Source: an uncultured Erysipelotrichaceae bacterium (lineage in GTDB: Bacteria; Bacillota_I; Bacilli_A; RFN20; CAG-826). Taken from it: a stretch of DNA of 47,391 nt. The position numbers and the translations under genes are program-made. A model generated the notes under the pieces. The model was not told where the DNA came from, ran no database searches, and saw only the letters and a program-made list of their open reading frames with translations. Location: contig CADAXQ010000011.1 of the NCBI GenBank assembly GCA_902791935.1, forward strand, positions 1,020 to 48,410, read 5' to 3'. Shown here in pieces: positions 33,607-43,181 of the stretch (the stretch's first letter is position 1; each line of letters starts with the position of its first letter).

Positions 33607-35397
33607 TCAAAGCGGAGCTTTTCCAAATCCAGGATCGTTATTGCCCGAGTTGGAAACGAACATATCGAGCATGGAGATTGGATCGTTATAGTCGCAGAGC
33701 CATCCGCCACGAGCCACATCGCAATCACCTTCCTTACGGGTGGTGATGAATGTTGCCCATTCTTGGTTCTCAAGCGTTACTTTGATGCCATATTTGGCCC
33801 AAACTTGTTGCAAGTACTCACCAATGGCTTGATGGCCAGCACCTTTGTTGTAGAGATAAGTGAAGCCCGGAGCGTTGGTGAATTTCTTGGACGATTCATC
33901 GTAATTTAAACCAATACTCTTCATCATCTCGACAGCTTTCGCTTCGTTGGCAGTTTGGTCGGCTGGATCCACGGAGTAATAAGGTTTACGTGCTTTGGTC
34001 CAATCGGTCGCGCCATCGGGTTCCGTCAAACCTTTCGAGACAAAGCCATCGGCAGGATCTGCGCCGTTTTGAGCCACAGAATCAACGAGGTAGTTACGGT
34101 CGACCATGAGGCCTAACGCTTTCCGGTAGACCGTACGTTTTTCTTCGGTGTCTAATTCCGCATCGGCGAAGCCACTACGAATGTTGAAGGAAATGTAGTA
34201 AGTGCCAAGCTGGCCAGGATTGAAGAATTCATCCGGAATAGATGCCTTTAAATTTTTAATTTCAGCCGTTGGAACGTCATCGATCAAAGCATAGGCATCC
34301 GTCTTATAGGAGTTTAACATGGCCGAGGCATCATCAGAGAATGGGAACGTGACTTTTGCCGCAGTGACTCGAGCGGCGTCAACATATTGATCATTCTTGA
34401 CGAGTTCAATCTTCGTTGAATCATAGGCGCCAACCTTCATGGCTCCGTTAGAAACCGGTGTCGTTCCTTGTGCGCACCATTTGCCATCGACATCGGCAGA
34501 TGCCGGTACTGGGTAGAAGGCCGGGAACGCCATCAATTCAAGGAAGTAGGGGACATCACTGACCAAATTAACAGTCAATGTTTTGCCGTCTTCAGAGGCA
34601 CTGACCGAAAGCTCGTCACCGGTGGTACCTACTTCCGCTTCCGCACCGCCTTTAATGACTTCGTAAAGGTAAGCGTAGTCCGCGGCGGTATCGCTATTCA
34701 CAGCACGTTTCCACGAACGAACATAGTCTTTGGCATCATAAGAAGTGCCATCGGACCATTTGAGGTTATCTTTCAAGGTGAAGACATAAGTGACCGTTCC
34801 GTCAGCGTTTGCGGTCTTGGTATAGCTCTTTGCATCACCTTCGGTGACCTTAACCGCGTAACCTTCTTTTCCATATTCTCCATCATGGGTCCAGCGCATT
34901 AAGCCTTGGAACATCATGGAGTCATAGGTGCCGCCATCGACAGAGGAATTCTTGTGTGGGTCAATGGTGGTTGGTTGAGAAGCGATGCAAGCGACAATTT
35001 CAGTGGATTTTCCCCATTTGGATTCTTCAAAGAACTTCATGCCGAGTGGCGAAGCATAGAAGCCTGTCAAGTTTGCTTTCTTTAAGAACGTATCGGTGTA
35101 GTAGTAAAGCGGAGTGACAGCGCCCGTCGACATCAATTCGTCCTCGGCAGCATGCATGAGTTTGAAACGTTGGTTGTTGTCTGAAGTGGACTTAATGGTG
35201 TTGATGATGGTGTCGAAGGATTGGGCCCAAGTAAGGCCTCTCTCCGAGTCAGAGATCTTCCCATCCCCATTTAAGTCACATTCATAACCGGCATAAGTCG
35301 ATGGGTCGAAGGTGCGTTTTGTCGTTTTGCCGCAAGCGCTTAATACGATTGCAGCGAGGGCAGAAGCAGTCAAAATTGCAATTTTTCTGGATTTCAT
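33607..35397 (-). CDS. oppA: Oligopeptide-binding lipoprotein OppA, circularly permuted
   Basis: This 596-residue protein (lipobox LSAC, Cys22) is an OppA/DppA-type peptide-binding protein in an unusual order. Residues about 30-126 (FDTIINTIKSTSDNNQRFKL, AEDELMSTGAVTPLYYYTD, GFYASPLGMKFF) match the extreme C-terminus of ordinary OppA proteins (in E. coli, AEQQLDKDSAIVPVYYY). The usual mature N-terminus (STEIVACIASQPTTIDPHKN, then LKWSDGTSYDAKDYVRSWKR) starts only at 131. The protein ends with NQEWATFITTRKEG, GGWLCDYNDPISMLDMF and SNSGNNDPGFGKAPL, exactly where others would continue into the displaced segment. Nothing protein-like follows before the terminator. An EF-hand-like DLNGDGKISDSE (41-52) lies at the new N-terminus. 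It binds peptides outside the cell for OppBCDF; AAGGAAA precedes the ATG. Confidence 0.9.
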   Translation of the reverse strand: MKSRKIAILTASALAAIVLSACGKTTKRTFDPSTYAGYECDLNGDGKISDSERGLTWAQSFDTIINTIKSTSDNNQRFKLMHAAEDELMSTGAVTPLYYYTDTFLKKANLTGFYASPLGMKFFEESKWGKSTEIVACIASQPTTIDPHKNSSVDGGTYDSMMFQGLMRWTHDGEYGKEGYAVKVTEGDAKSYTKTANADGTVTYVFTLKDNLKWSDGTSYDAKDYVRSWKRAVNSDTAADYAYLYEVIKGGAEAEVGTTGDELSVSASEDGKTLTVNLVSDVPYFLELMAFPAFYPVPASADVDGKWCAQGTTPVSNGAMKVGAYDSTKIELVKNDQYVDAARVTAAKVTFPFSDDASAMLNSYKTDAYALIDDVPTAEIKNLKASIPDEFFNPGQLGTYYISFNIRSGFADAELDTEEKRTVYRKALGLMVDRNYLVDSVAQNGADPADGFVSKGLTEPDGATDWTKARKPYYSVDPADQTANEAKAVEMMKSIGLNYDESSKKFTNAPGFTYLYNKGAGHQAIGEYLQQVWAKYGIKVTLENQEWATFITTRKEGDCDVARGGWLCDYNDPISMLDMFVSNSGNNDPGFGKAPL

Positions 35398-35413
35398 AAA
35401 AGTTTTTCCTTTC

Positions 35414-36502
35414 TTATTTGTCCCACGTATTCGAATCGTCAGGCGCTTTGCCCGCGTATGGGTGCAAGCACTTTAAGAAGTGACCTTTGCTTACCTCACG
35501 GAATGGGATTTGGTTATGGGGATCAGCGCAATCCTCTTTCGCGAAGGGGCAACGAGTCCGGAAGGGGCAACCACTGGGCGCATTGAGTGGCGAAGGGATT
35601 TCTCCTTGCAAGACAATGCGTTTATTTTTCCTTACGATATCGGGATCCGGGACAGGAATCGCCGAAAGCAAGGAAACGGTGTAGGGATGAAGAGGGTTCT
35701 GGAAGAGTTCTTGCGAGGTAGCAAGCTCTACCATATGGCCGAGGTACATGACGGCAATGCGGTCAGAGATGTGTTTGACGACCAAGAGGTTGTGAGCGAT
35801 AAACAGGTAGGTAAGGTTCAATTCTTTTTGTAACCTTTCGAACATGTTTAGCACCTGGGCCTGAATGGAGACGTCAAGCGCGCTCACGGGCTCATCGCAG
35901 ACTACGAGCTCGGGGTTTAGTGCCAGACTCCGCGCAATCCCAATCCGTTGACGTTGGCCACCGGAGAATTCATGGGGATAACGTGTGGCTTGCTCAGGGC
36001 TAAGACCGACGGTTTTCATTAGCTCAAGCACTCTGGCATGTCGCTCACTCTTTTTGCCTTTATATAAACCCTGCGCATCAAGCGGTTCGGCGATGATGTC
36101 TTCTACGGTCATACGGGGATCCAACGAAGAATAAGGATCCTGGAACACCATTTGGGCATGGAGCCGTAAGTAGGCAACGTCCTCTTTCGTCTTAATAGGA
36201 CGATGGTCGTAGACTACTTCGCCTGAAGTGGGCTTATAGAGATGGAGAATCGCGCGTCCTAATGTGGTTTTGCCACATCCAGACTCGCCGACGATACCAA
36301 TCGTCTCGCCACGTTTGACGTCAAAGGAGACGTCATCAACCGCTTTGAGAGGTTTGGTTTTGAAGAATCCAACTTGCGTCGGGAAGTACATCGAGAGATG
36401 TCTGACAGACAAGAGGATGTCGTCCTTTGCGGGATCCTTCGCTTCCTGTTCGTTGACGGGGGCTGTCGTAGGAGCCGGTTTGATTTCATGTTCACCGTTC
36501 AT
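35414..36502 (-). CDS. oppF: Oligopeptide ABC transporter ATPase OppF
   Basis: The 362-residue product has Walker [10 protein letters not shown]-loop FQDPYSSL, signature [14 protein letters not shown], Walker B LVVCDEP and the C-terminal oligopeptide-transporter extension with cysteines ([14 protein letters not shown] ... LKCLHPY). It forms the cytoplasmic ATPase heterodimer with OppD. Its start overlaps the end of oppD by 11 bases, and oppA follows 16 bases after its stop. Confidence 0.95.
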   Translation of the reverse strand: MNGEHEIKPAPTTAPVNEQEAKDPAKDDILLSVRHLSMYFPTQVGFFKTKPLKAVDDVSFDVKRGETIGIVGESGCGKTTLGRAILHLYKPTSGEVVYDHRPIKTKEDVAYLRLHAQMVFQDPYSSLDPRMTVEDIIAEPLDAQGLYKGKKSERHARVLELMKTVGLSPEQATRYPHEFSGGQRQRIGIARSLALNPELVVCDEPVSALDVSIQAQVLNMFERLQKELNLTYLFIAHNLLVVKHISDRIAVMYLGHMVELATSQELFQNPLHPYTVSLLSAIPVPDPDIVRKNKRIVLQGEIPSPLNAPSGCPFRTRCPFAKEDCADPHNQIPFREVSKGHFLKCLHPYAGKAPDDSNTWDK

Positions 36503-38249
36503 TTGGCATTTCCTCCTTCTTCTGGTTGCTATCCGACGGAGCTTTGGGCTCCGGAACAGGTTTTTTGCTGGCCGCTTTCTTCACGGCTGGAAAGCCGGCA
36601 TTGAAGTAATCCAGGCATTCCTTTTCTGAGATTTCGCCTCGTTGATAGGCGCGGTAGGCGGATAAGAAGCAGCTGGCTGTGTGATTCGGGCCAACCGTTC
36701 TGACGGGTGGGTAGTAATGGATGCAGTGTTCCATGCAAGCGGCGCAACGTGGTGCGAAACTGCAACCCTCTGGAAGAGCAAATACATCCACGGGGTTTCC
36801 TTGAATGGAATGGAGTGGTTTGTCTTTGCTGGCATCAGCAGAAGGCATTGAACCAAGTAAGCCTTTCGTGTATTCATGTTCCGGGCGGTAGAAGATATCG
36901 TCTACGGATCCCGATTCCACAACACGTCCGGCATACATGACGTTGACGCGGTCACAGATTTGGGCGATAACGCCTAAGTCGTGTGAGATGAGGATGACGG
37001 CCATGCCGGTTTGTTGTTGTAATTTCTTTAATAATTCCAAGATTTGGGCTTGGATGGTGACATCAAGCGCAGTGGTCGGTTCATCCGCGATGAGTAAATC
37101 AGGATGACCGAGTAACGCCATGGCAATCATCACCCGTTGCAACATACCGCCCGAGAATTCGAACGGGTATTGGTTCAACCGTTTCTTGGGTTCGTTCACC
37201 CCCACAGCGATAAGCATTTCTTCTGCTTTCTTCCGTGCGGCGTGACGATTTAAGCGGTGACTGGCTTTGTAATCGAGCCGTTCATTACGAAGAGAAGTCA
37301 AATGTTTCTGGACGAGTTTGATCTTCTTTCCCAATGAAGCATCAAGTTTTTCGTAGGTTGAGGTTTTCAGAATTTCGCGGTAAGCGCGATTGGCCTCCTC
37401 AATGACCGCGTGGTATTGAGCGGTCAAGGAGCGGATGCGGTTCAGATTTTCTAGCGAAGGAGCGTCAGCTTGTTCTTGCTTCGCTTCGCAGATTTCCTTG
37501 GCGATTTCCGCCGCTTTTTGCTCTAACGGGTTCTTGATTTCGAAGTCGTAAGAGTCGGCAGGGAAGTTCACTTGCCGTCCCCGGAACACGTTCTTGAGAC
37601 GGAATTTCTTCTTGCCTTGTTTGGCACGATAGACGCGTTCCGCTAACCGTTTTTCGTATTCGGCTTGGGCTTTCGCTTTCTCCACTTGAACTTTCTCTTG
37701 CGCTTGGAGTATTTCCCATTCTTTCCGAAGTTTTGCCTCTTCGGCACGGGATTCTTCCTGGGCTTTTAGATCATTCGGATCAAGCTCTTTCCGAGCCGCT
37801 AACAGACGGTTGATTTCCGTTTTCTTGTCAATGGTTGCTTTCCGTGCGTCTTCCGATAACTCATCGACACGCGTTTTCGCATGGAGAAGCAAGGCTTCTT
37901 CCATTTGATGCCCAATCGTGAAGACGGGGTTTAACGCGGTCATCGGATCCTGGAAGATTTGGGCAATCTTATCGCCGCGGATAGCGCGGAGATGTTTTTC
38001 GTCCATGCCGACGAGTTCCTCCCCTTTGAAGCGGACGGAACCGGATTTAATATGACCTGGGGCCACCAAGATTTGCATGATGGAGGATGCCGTGACAGAT
38101 TTGCCAGAGCCAGATTCCCCGACGATGCCAAGGATTTCTCCGCGGTTGACCGTGAAGGATACGCCTTGTACCGAACGGACTTCACCGGCTGGCACATCGA
38201 AAGAGGTACATAGATCTTTGACGACTAATAATGGTTCTTTGTTTTCCAT
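36492..38249 (-). CDS. oppD: Oligopeptide ABC transporter ATPase OppD with a large helical insert
   Basis: At 585 residues this is far longer than a typical OppD (about 330-360). Walker A GESGSGKS (44-51), Q-loop FQDPMTAL (99-106), signature FSGGMLQRV (365-373), Walker B LLIADEP (385-391) and the C-terminal cysteine cluster ([14 protein letters not shown]) are all intact. About 210 extra residues (about 126-338) lie between Q-loop and signature, in the helical subdomain. They are rich in Lys, Glu, Ala and Arg, and most are probably coiled coil ([20 protein letters not shown]). Long inserts in Opp ATPases are known from mollicutes. AGAGG overlapping the oppC stop serves as ribosome site. Confidence 0.95.
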   Translation of the reverse strand: MENKEPLLVVKDLCTSFDVPAGEVRSVQGVSFTVNRGEILGIVGESGSGKSVTASSIMQILVAPGHIKSGSVRFKGEELVGMDEKHLRAIRGDKIAQIFQDPMTALNPVFTIGHQMEEALLLHAKTRVDELSEDARKATIDKKTEINRLLAARKELDPNDLKAQEESRAEEAKLRKEWEILQAQEKVQVEKAKAQAEYEKRLAERVYRAKQGKKKFRLKNVFRGRQVNFPADSYDFEIKNPLEQKAAEIAKEICEAKQEQADAPSLENLNRIRSLTAQYHAVIEEANRAYREILKTSTYEKLDASLGKKIKLVQKHLTSLRNERLDYKASHRLNRHAARKKAEEMLIAVGVNEPKKRLNQYPFEFSGGMLQRVMIAMALLGHPDLLIADEPTTALDVTIQAQILELLKKLQQQTGMAVILISHDLGVIAQICDRVNVMYAGRVVESGSVDDIFYRPEHEYTKGLLGSMPSADASKDKPLHSIQGNPVDVFALPEGCSFAPRCAACMEHCIHYYPPVRTVGPNHTASCFLSAYRAYQRGEISEKECLDYFNAGFPAVKKAASKKPVPEPKAPSDSNQKKEEMPNER

Positions 38250-38254
38250 GGTCG

Positions 38255-39376
38255 TTACCTCTTTAATTTCGGATCGAAGGCGTCACGTAAGCCGTCTCCT
38301 GCTAAGTTAAAGCAAAGGACGATTAATCCGATGCTTAATGCGGGTGCTAATAAAAGGTGAGGATACGTGGCCATCGATTGATAGGCATCACTGGCCAACG
38401 ATCCTAACGAAGGCATTGGGGCCGAAACGCCTAAGCCAATGAAGGACAAGAACGATTCGGTGAAAATGGCCGAAGGAATCTGTAAGCCAGCAGCAATGAT
38501 GATGACGGACATAGAGTTGGGGATTAAGTGACGACGGATGATGAATCCGGGTTTAGCGCCAATGGAACGAGCGGCTAAGACATATTCTTGTTGCTTTAAG
38601 GAGAGGACTTGGCCACGGACCAAACGGGCCATGCCAACCCAATAAAGCAAGCCGAATACGATGAAGATGGATAACATGCCAGTGCCCATCGTGGCGATTA
38701 AGCCAGTCCGTTGATTTTCAAGACCGTTGGCCTTAAACACCTGACGAAGGACAGAGGAAATCAAAATGATGATGATGACATCGGGAATCGAGTAGATGAC
38801 GTCGACAATCCGCATCATGATCATGTCGACTTTGCCTCCGGCATAGCCAGAGATTGCGCCATAGATCGTGCCGATGATGAGAACGATGATGGCGGCAAAG
38901 ACGCCGACCAATAATGAGATACGAGCGCCATAAACGACACGGATGAAGTAGTCACGGCCTAAGTTATCGGTACCGAAGATGTGCGGCCAGACGGATTCGC
39001 CATTCGCGATGGCTTCTTGCTCGGTTTTGCTGTAAGTGAAGGGGGCAAGATAGTTAAACGTGCCGTCCGTCACGCCCCAGCGGTTTGTGAACGATAACTG
39101 GGTCGAGTAGTTGTAGGGGTAGAAGAGTGGGATGAAAATCGTTCCCAAAATAATGATGAGTAACAGAATCATGGCGACCATCGCGACCGGGTTATGCACG
39201 AACCGTTTAACGGAATCGCGGAAGAACGAGGTCGAAGGACGCATTTTATCTTGCGCAGATTTCTCTTCCTGAGATGCGGGCTCAGTCGCCTTGCCTAAGT
39301 CATAGATATTGGGGCGATCATAATCGACTTGGAACGAAGCCGGGAATGGAAGTTTTTTACCAAAGTGCCATGCCAT
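38255..39376 (-). CDS. oppC: Oligopeptide ABC transporter permease OppC
   Basis: This is a 373-residue membrane protein with six helices. The N-terminal cytoplasmic stretch is longer than usual, and a large extracytoplasmic loop after helix 1 ends in FGTDNLGRDYFIRVVYGAR, the OppC/DppC hallmark. The EAA motif is AARSIGAKPGFIIRRHLIPN. It lies 5 bases after oppB and 5 bases before oppD. Confidence 0.95.
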   Translation of the reverse strand: MAWHFGKKLPFPASFQVDYDRPNIYDLGKATEPASQEEKSAQDKMRPSTSFFRDSVKRFVHNPVAMVAMILLLIIILGTIFIPLFYPYNYSTQLSFTNRWGVTDGTFNYLAPFTYSKTEQEAIANGESVWPHIFGTDNLGRDYFIRVVYGARISLLVGVFAAIIVLIIGTIYGAISGYAGGKVDMIMMRIVDVIYSIPDVIIIILISSVLRQVFKANGLENQRTGLIATMGTGMLSIFIVFGLLYWVGMARLVRGQVLSLKQQEYVLAARSIGAKPGFIIRRHLIPNSMSVIIIAAGLQIPSAIFTESFLSFIGLGVSAPMPSLGSLASDAYQSMATYPHLLLAPALSIGLIVLCFNLAGDGLRDAFDPKLKR

Positions 39377-39381
39377 AATCG

Positions 39382-40314
39382 TTACTCCAATTCCACCCGT
39401 GGGTTGACGACTTTATAAAGCAAGTCGCTGATGAGGGTCATAATGACAACGAGCCCCGCCATAACAACGGTGGTGCCCATGATGAGGGAATAGTCGCGGT
39501 TCGTGATGGATTTCACGAAGCTGGCACCGATGCCAGGAACCGAATAAATTTGTTCCACGACCAAGGAGCCGGTGATGATGCCAGCAAACATCGGGCCAGA
39601 ATAAGAAATGGTCGGAGCAAGCGAGTTCTTTAAGACGTGGCCAAACAAGATACGCGTTTTGGAAGCGCCTTTGGCACGAGCTGTGATGATGTAGTCAGAT
39701 CCTAAGGAATCAAGCGTTGCCGAACGGGCAAGGCGCGTAATGTAGGAAGCTGGATAGAACGACAAGTTAATCGCCGGTAAGATGAAGGCTGCCGTGCCGC
39801 CAGTGACATAGTTACTGGGTGCCCAACCTAACTTTAAGACGAAGATGTAGACCATAAGCGTTGCGACAATGAAGGACGGGAACGCGATAAAAGCAGTGGA
39901 GAAGATCATGATGAGACGATCAATCCATTTGCCATGGAAGACAGCGGCAATCGAGCCAAGCAATGTGCCAAACGTAATGGCTAAGACGGCAGCCACAACG
40001 CCAAGTGGGAAGGAATACTTCATGCCTTCTCGGATGATATCCATGACGTTTTGGCCTTTGAGCTTCATCGATGGTCCGAAGTCTAACGTGATGGTTCGCC
40101 ACAGATACTGAAGATACTGAACGAACAAGGGTTTATCGAGGCCATATTTTGCTTTCAAGGCTGCTAGTGTCGTAGCGGATACCGATTTTTCAGAGGTGAA
40201 TGGTCCGCCTGGGATTAGTTGCATGAACCAGAAGGTCACCGTTACAACAATGAAGATGGTTAGAATTGCCATGCCGATCCGTTTGACCACATAGAGCAAT
40301 GTTTTCGAATTCAT
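39382..40314 (-). CDS. oppB: Oligopeptide ABC transporter permease OppB
   Basis: The 310-residue product has the OppB/DppB pattern: an N-terminal helix (VKRIGMAILTIFIVVTVTFW) followed by the conserved PGGPF, LKAKYGLDKPLFVQYLQYL, and the EAA loop TARAKGASKTRILFGHVLKN. The start at 40314 (MNSKTLL) is preferred because the additional 20 upstream residues are not typical of the family and AAAGGAT lies about 11 bases before it. It is the first gene of oppBCDFA. Confidence 0.95.
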   Translation of the reverse strand: MNSKTLLYVVKRIGMAILTIFIVVTVTFWFMQLIPGGPFTSEKSVSATTLAALKAKYGLDKPLFVQYLQYLWRTITLDFGPSMKLKGQNVMDIIREGMKYSFPLGVVAAVLAITFGTLLGSIAAVFHGKWIDRLIMIFSTAFIAFPSFIVATLMVYIFVLKLGWAPSNYVTGGTAAFILPAINLSFYPASYITRLARSATLDSLGSDYIITARAKGASKTRILFGHVLKNSLAPTISYSGPMFAGIITGSLVVEQIYSVPGIGASFVKSITNRDYSLIMGTTVVMAGLVVIMTLISDLLYKVVNPRVELE

Positions 40315-40374
40315 GTGCGCAAATATCCTTTCTATCCGAATTTTGGGTAAACGAAAAAGGCACCGGACGCGCAC

Positions 40375-40724
40375 TTCATTTTTCTTGGTGCGCCAGACGC
40401 TTTCATCGCCATAAGAGGCGGAGGATCACCGCTTCTATGTGCCCTATTATTTGATAATTCGGTAAATCGTCAATCATTATTTTTTCTTTTTTTCTGAAAG
40501 CGCTTCCCAAAAAATTTTTAGTCTTAACAATATATAAAATAAATAAGAATTTATCGATGAATCACAATATTTTCGAGATGTCACTAAAAAATTGATAAAA
40601 GTACTTTTTATTTTTAGGTGTCCTGTTTTTATGTAAATCTGAAAGAAAATCAGCGGAAGTAGAAAATATAGTCCAAAATCGTCTTTTTACGTCTTATTAA
40701 TATTAGAATAAGGATGATTTATTT
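40375..40724. other. Divergent intergenic region between opp and the NERD gene
   Basis: TGAAAGCGCTTCCC (40495-40508) matches the cre consensus at 12 of 14 positions, 180 bases upstream of oppB, suggesting catabolite control of peptide uptake. Nearer to oppB the leader holds near-repeats (GCGTCTGGCGCACC and GCGTCCGGTGCC, read leftwards, about 40411-40352). The second is followed by TTTTTCG, an attenuator-like arrangement I cannot assign to a known riboswitch. The remaining 200 bases towards the NERD gene are AT-rich. Confidence 0.45.
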
Positions 40725-41423
40725 ATGGAGACGTTGGTTCTTTTACTTGTGGTCTTGGGCTTATTCATCCTCATTGCCCTAGCTTCGTTTTTTGCTTTTA
40801 TTGCCATTCGTTCTAAAACGCATGAGCAAATCCGTCCCCACCAACGGCCATCTGGGCCACACGGGCCACAGCCTTATGTTGGTGAGTTAGCGAACGAAGG
40901 GGAAGCAAAAGTTCATTACGTTTTAGCTTCACTTTTCCCTGAAAGTAATTACAGCCATTTAATCAGCGGAGTCTATTTGCGAAGTAAAAAAGGAAGACTG
41001 CCGCAGATTGATCACATTTTAATCAATGAGCGTGGCGTCTTCGTGATAGAAACTAAGGATTGGAACGGTGTAGTTCGCGGGACAGAACAGGACGATGAGT
41101 GGATACAAATTCGCGAAGATGGGAGCGAGGAACATCTAAAGAATCCGTTGAACCAAAACGCTTACCATGCACGAGCTGTGAAAGATTGGGTCTCTTCTAT
41201 CACGGACCCAATCGCAGTCGTGATTATGGTGAAGAATAACAAACCATTTAACACGTATGATTCGGATTCAGAAGATGAACGCGTGAGTTATTTGATTAAT
41301 TTCGATGAAATGCGAGAGTTCTTTTTAGATTTCGATCCCTGTTTGTCGCCAGATCAAATCGAGACTTGTCGGCGGAACTTGATGAGCAAAATCACGATGA
41401 ATAAAGGTCTGCACAGTTCGTAA
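40725..41423 (+). CDS. Membrane-anchored NERD-domain protein
   Basis: This 232-residue protein has one N-terminal transmembrane helix (LVLLLVVLGLFILIALASFF), a short proline-rich linker and a NERD (nuclease-related) domain (about 52-175) with the core QIDHILI...GVFVIETKDW, a PD-(D/E)XK-like arrangement with acidic residues and ExK intact. The role of NERD proteins is not settled; DNA processing at the membrane has been proposed. AAGGATGA lies about 8 bases before the ATG. It is a single gene; no terminator is evident before the converging flippase gene. Confidence 0.88.
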   Translation: METLVLLLVVLGLFILIALASFFAFIAIRSKTHEQIRPHQRPSGPHGPQPYVGELANEGEAKVHYVLASLFPESNYSHLISGVYLRSKKGRLPQIDHILINERGVFVIETKDWNGVVRGTEQDDEWIQIREDGSEEHLKNPLNQNAYHARAVKDWVSSITDPIAVVIMVKNNKPFNTYDSDSEDERVSYLINFDEMREFFLDFDPCLSPDQIETCRRNLMSKITMNKGLHSS

Positions 41424-41518
41424 GGGCAAAACTACTTTTCTATTCTTTGCTATTGGCAAGATAGAGCATGGACAGCATTCTTCTCTAAGAAAGAAAGGAT
41501 GCGTTTCAAAGCCTCCTG

Positions 41519-43042
41519 TTATTGTTGAACTTCTTCGCGCGATTTATGCTTAAAAACTTTATGCAGCATCGTTAATAACATTGGCTCACGGAACAACAAG
41601 CAGAGCCCAAAGTAAAGCAAAACGCCGGTCCCTACATCGATTAACGTTTTCCAAAGTCCTTTTGAAAGGTATGGATCAAGCGCCCAGTAGTTCACCGCCA
41701 TCAAAGCGCCGAACATGATGGCAGATGCCAATAATGGCTTGATAAGTCCTTTTAGAATTTTGCGGTAAGGGACTTCTTTTCGGGAAAAAAGGACGAAGCA
41801 GAAAGAGATGATTGTTTCTGCGGCTAACGATGTCATGGCGGCACCACGAGCGCCAAAAGCAGGGATGGCAAAGAAATTGCTGATGAAGTTTACGCTACCT
41901 CCAGCTAAGAAGAACCAAATCGTCGTGGCGATTTTATTCCGTGGCGCATAGTAAAAGTTTTGTACCTGCCCGGATATTGGAATAATTAGAATCAAAGGAG
42001 TAAGCCAATAAAGCACGGATACGGCAGGAAGGTACTCCGCACCAAAATAAGTCGGAACAAAGTATCTTCCGACCGCATAGAGTCCAAAGAAACAAGGGAA
42101 CGCAAGGATACCATACAGTTCGCTGGTCTGAAGGATCTTATGTTCGACCTCAGCTTCGTTGCCTTCCGCGATTAAGGCACTGATCCGGGCTAAGGTAACA
42201 GGGCCAACTGCGTTCACTAAGCCAACGATGACCGTCGTGATCTTATAAGCTTCTTCATAGTAACCGACTTCTTCCGTGGTCGATAGGTAGCCAATCATGG
42301 TGTGGTCAAGAATGGTGTAAACCGAGATGGCAATGGTCGGAAGAAAATAGGCAAGGTTGTTTTTTAAGGATTTGAAAATATGAATGTCTTTCCAATGGGG
42401 TTTTTCGATTTTTGGAATGGCAAAAGCCCAGGAAAGAACGGCAATGCAGAGATTCGTAGAAACATAGATGGCAATATAGGTTAGCAAGTCATCCGTGCTT
42501 TTTACCAATAAGAAATACAAGACGGCAGCTGTTACTCTGACGCCGATGGTGATTAAGGAAATGGTTTTAAAGTTCTCTAGACCTTGGAATAAGAAAGTGA
42601 TGGTGAGTAATGTGGCAATCAATGTCAAAGAATAGATGAGAAATACGTTTTTATCGACGGAGCTGCCAAATCCCCAAAAGTACGCCATTAAGAAATAGGC
42701 AGGGAAAGCGAGGCAAAAGATAAATAGACGCGAGAAGACGATGTTCCAAAAGACGGCAGAGTATTCTTTCTTTGAAGTATGTAACCGAGAAACTTCCTTT
42801 GTGCCGAAGGTCAAGAATCCAAAGGCGATAATCAACGTAAAGTAAGTGGCAATAGAGTTTGCAAAAGAGTTAACACCGACCCCGCTTGGCGTTAAAACCC
42901 GTGAAAGATAAGGCGCCGTAATTAACGGGATTAAGTAAGTCAAAACTTGTACCACGAGGCTAAAGAGGTAGTTTTTCTTAAAACTCGGTGGATTTTCCAT
43001 CGGCTTTTCTTCTGTTGTTTTCGTGGCCTGTTCTTCGCTCAT
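41519..43042 (-). CDS. Polysaccharide flippase (Wzx/RfbX, MOP superfamily)
   Basis: The 507-residue product has about 14 helices in the order typical of the polysaccharide transporter family: YLIPLITAPYLSRVLTPSGVGVNSFANSIATYF at the N-terminus, then a second half from about residue 290. It flips lipid-linked oligosaccharide repeat units across the membrane. It diverges from the glycosyltransferase cluster at 43182-47283 and very likely serves the same surface polysaccharide. TATAAT (43060-43055) ends about 12 bases before its ATG, leaving no room for a normal ribosome site. Confidence 0.93.
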   Translation of the reverse strand: MSEEQATKTTEEKPMENPPSFKKNYLFSLVVQVLTYLIPLITAPYLSRVLTPSGVGVNSFANSIATYFTLIIAFGFLTFGTKEVSRLHTSKKEYSAVFWNIVFSRLFIFCLAFPAYFLMAYFWGFGSSVDKNVFLIYSLTLIATLLTITFLFQGLENFKTISLITIGVRVTAAVLYFLLVKSTDDLLTYIAIYVSTNLCIAVLSWAFAIPKIEKPHWKDIHIFKSLKNNLAYFLPTIAISVYTILDHTMIGYLSTTEEVGYYEEAYKITTVIVGLVNAVGPVTLARISALIAEGNEAEVEHKILQTSELYGILAFPCFFGLYAVGRYFVPTYFGAEYLPAVSVLYWLTPLILIIPISGQVQNFYYAPRNKIATTIWFFLAGGSVNFISNFFAIPAFGARGAAMTSLAAETIISFCFVLFSRKEVPYRKILKGLIKPLLASAIMFGALMAVNYWALDPYLSKGLWKTLIDVGTGVLLYFGLCLLFREPMLLTMLHKVFKHKSREEVQQ

Positions 43043-43054
43043 TTTATGGTTTGA

Positions 43055-43167
43055 ATTATATGCTTCTCCCCTTAAAAATTGAAAGTACTCCTTGTATTTT
43101 CATTTTTTACACGGAAGATAAAGGGGACGGAAGCCTGCTACTCAACTCTCCACTTTTGAATTATAAT
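43055..43167. promoter_or_regulatory. Divergent near-leaderless promoters of the polysaccharide genes
   Basis: Leftwards: TATAAT at 43060-43055, with a poor -35 TTCAAT (43083-43078) at a 17-bp spacing. Rightwards: TATAAT at 43162-43167, 14 bases before the ATG at 43182, with no convincing -35. In both cases the predicted untranslated leader is only about 5-7 bases. Confidence 0.5.
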
Positions 43168-43181
43168 GGCCCCGTATTTTT

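Noticed and set aside
40340..40440. T-box or known riboswitch before oppB
   Set aside because: There is no T-box core (GGTGGNACC) and no recognisable aptamer; only near-repeats and a short T-run.
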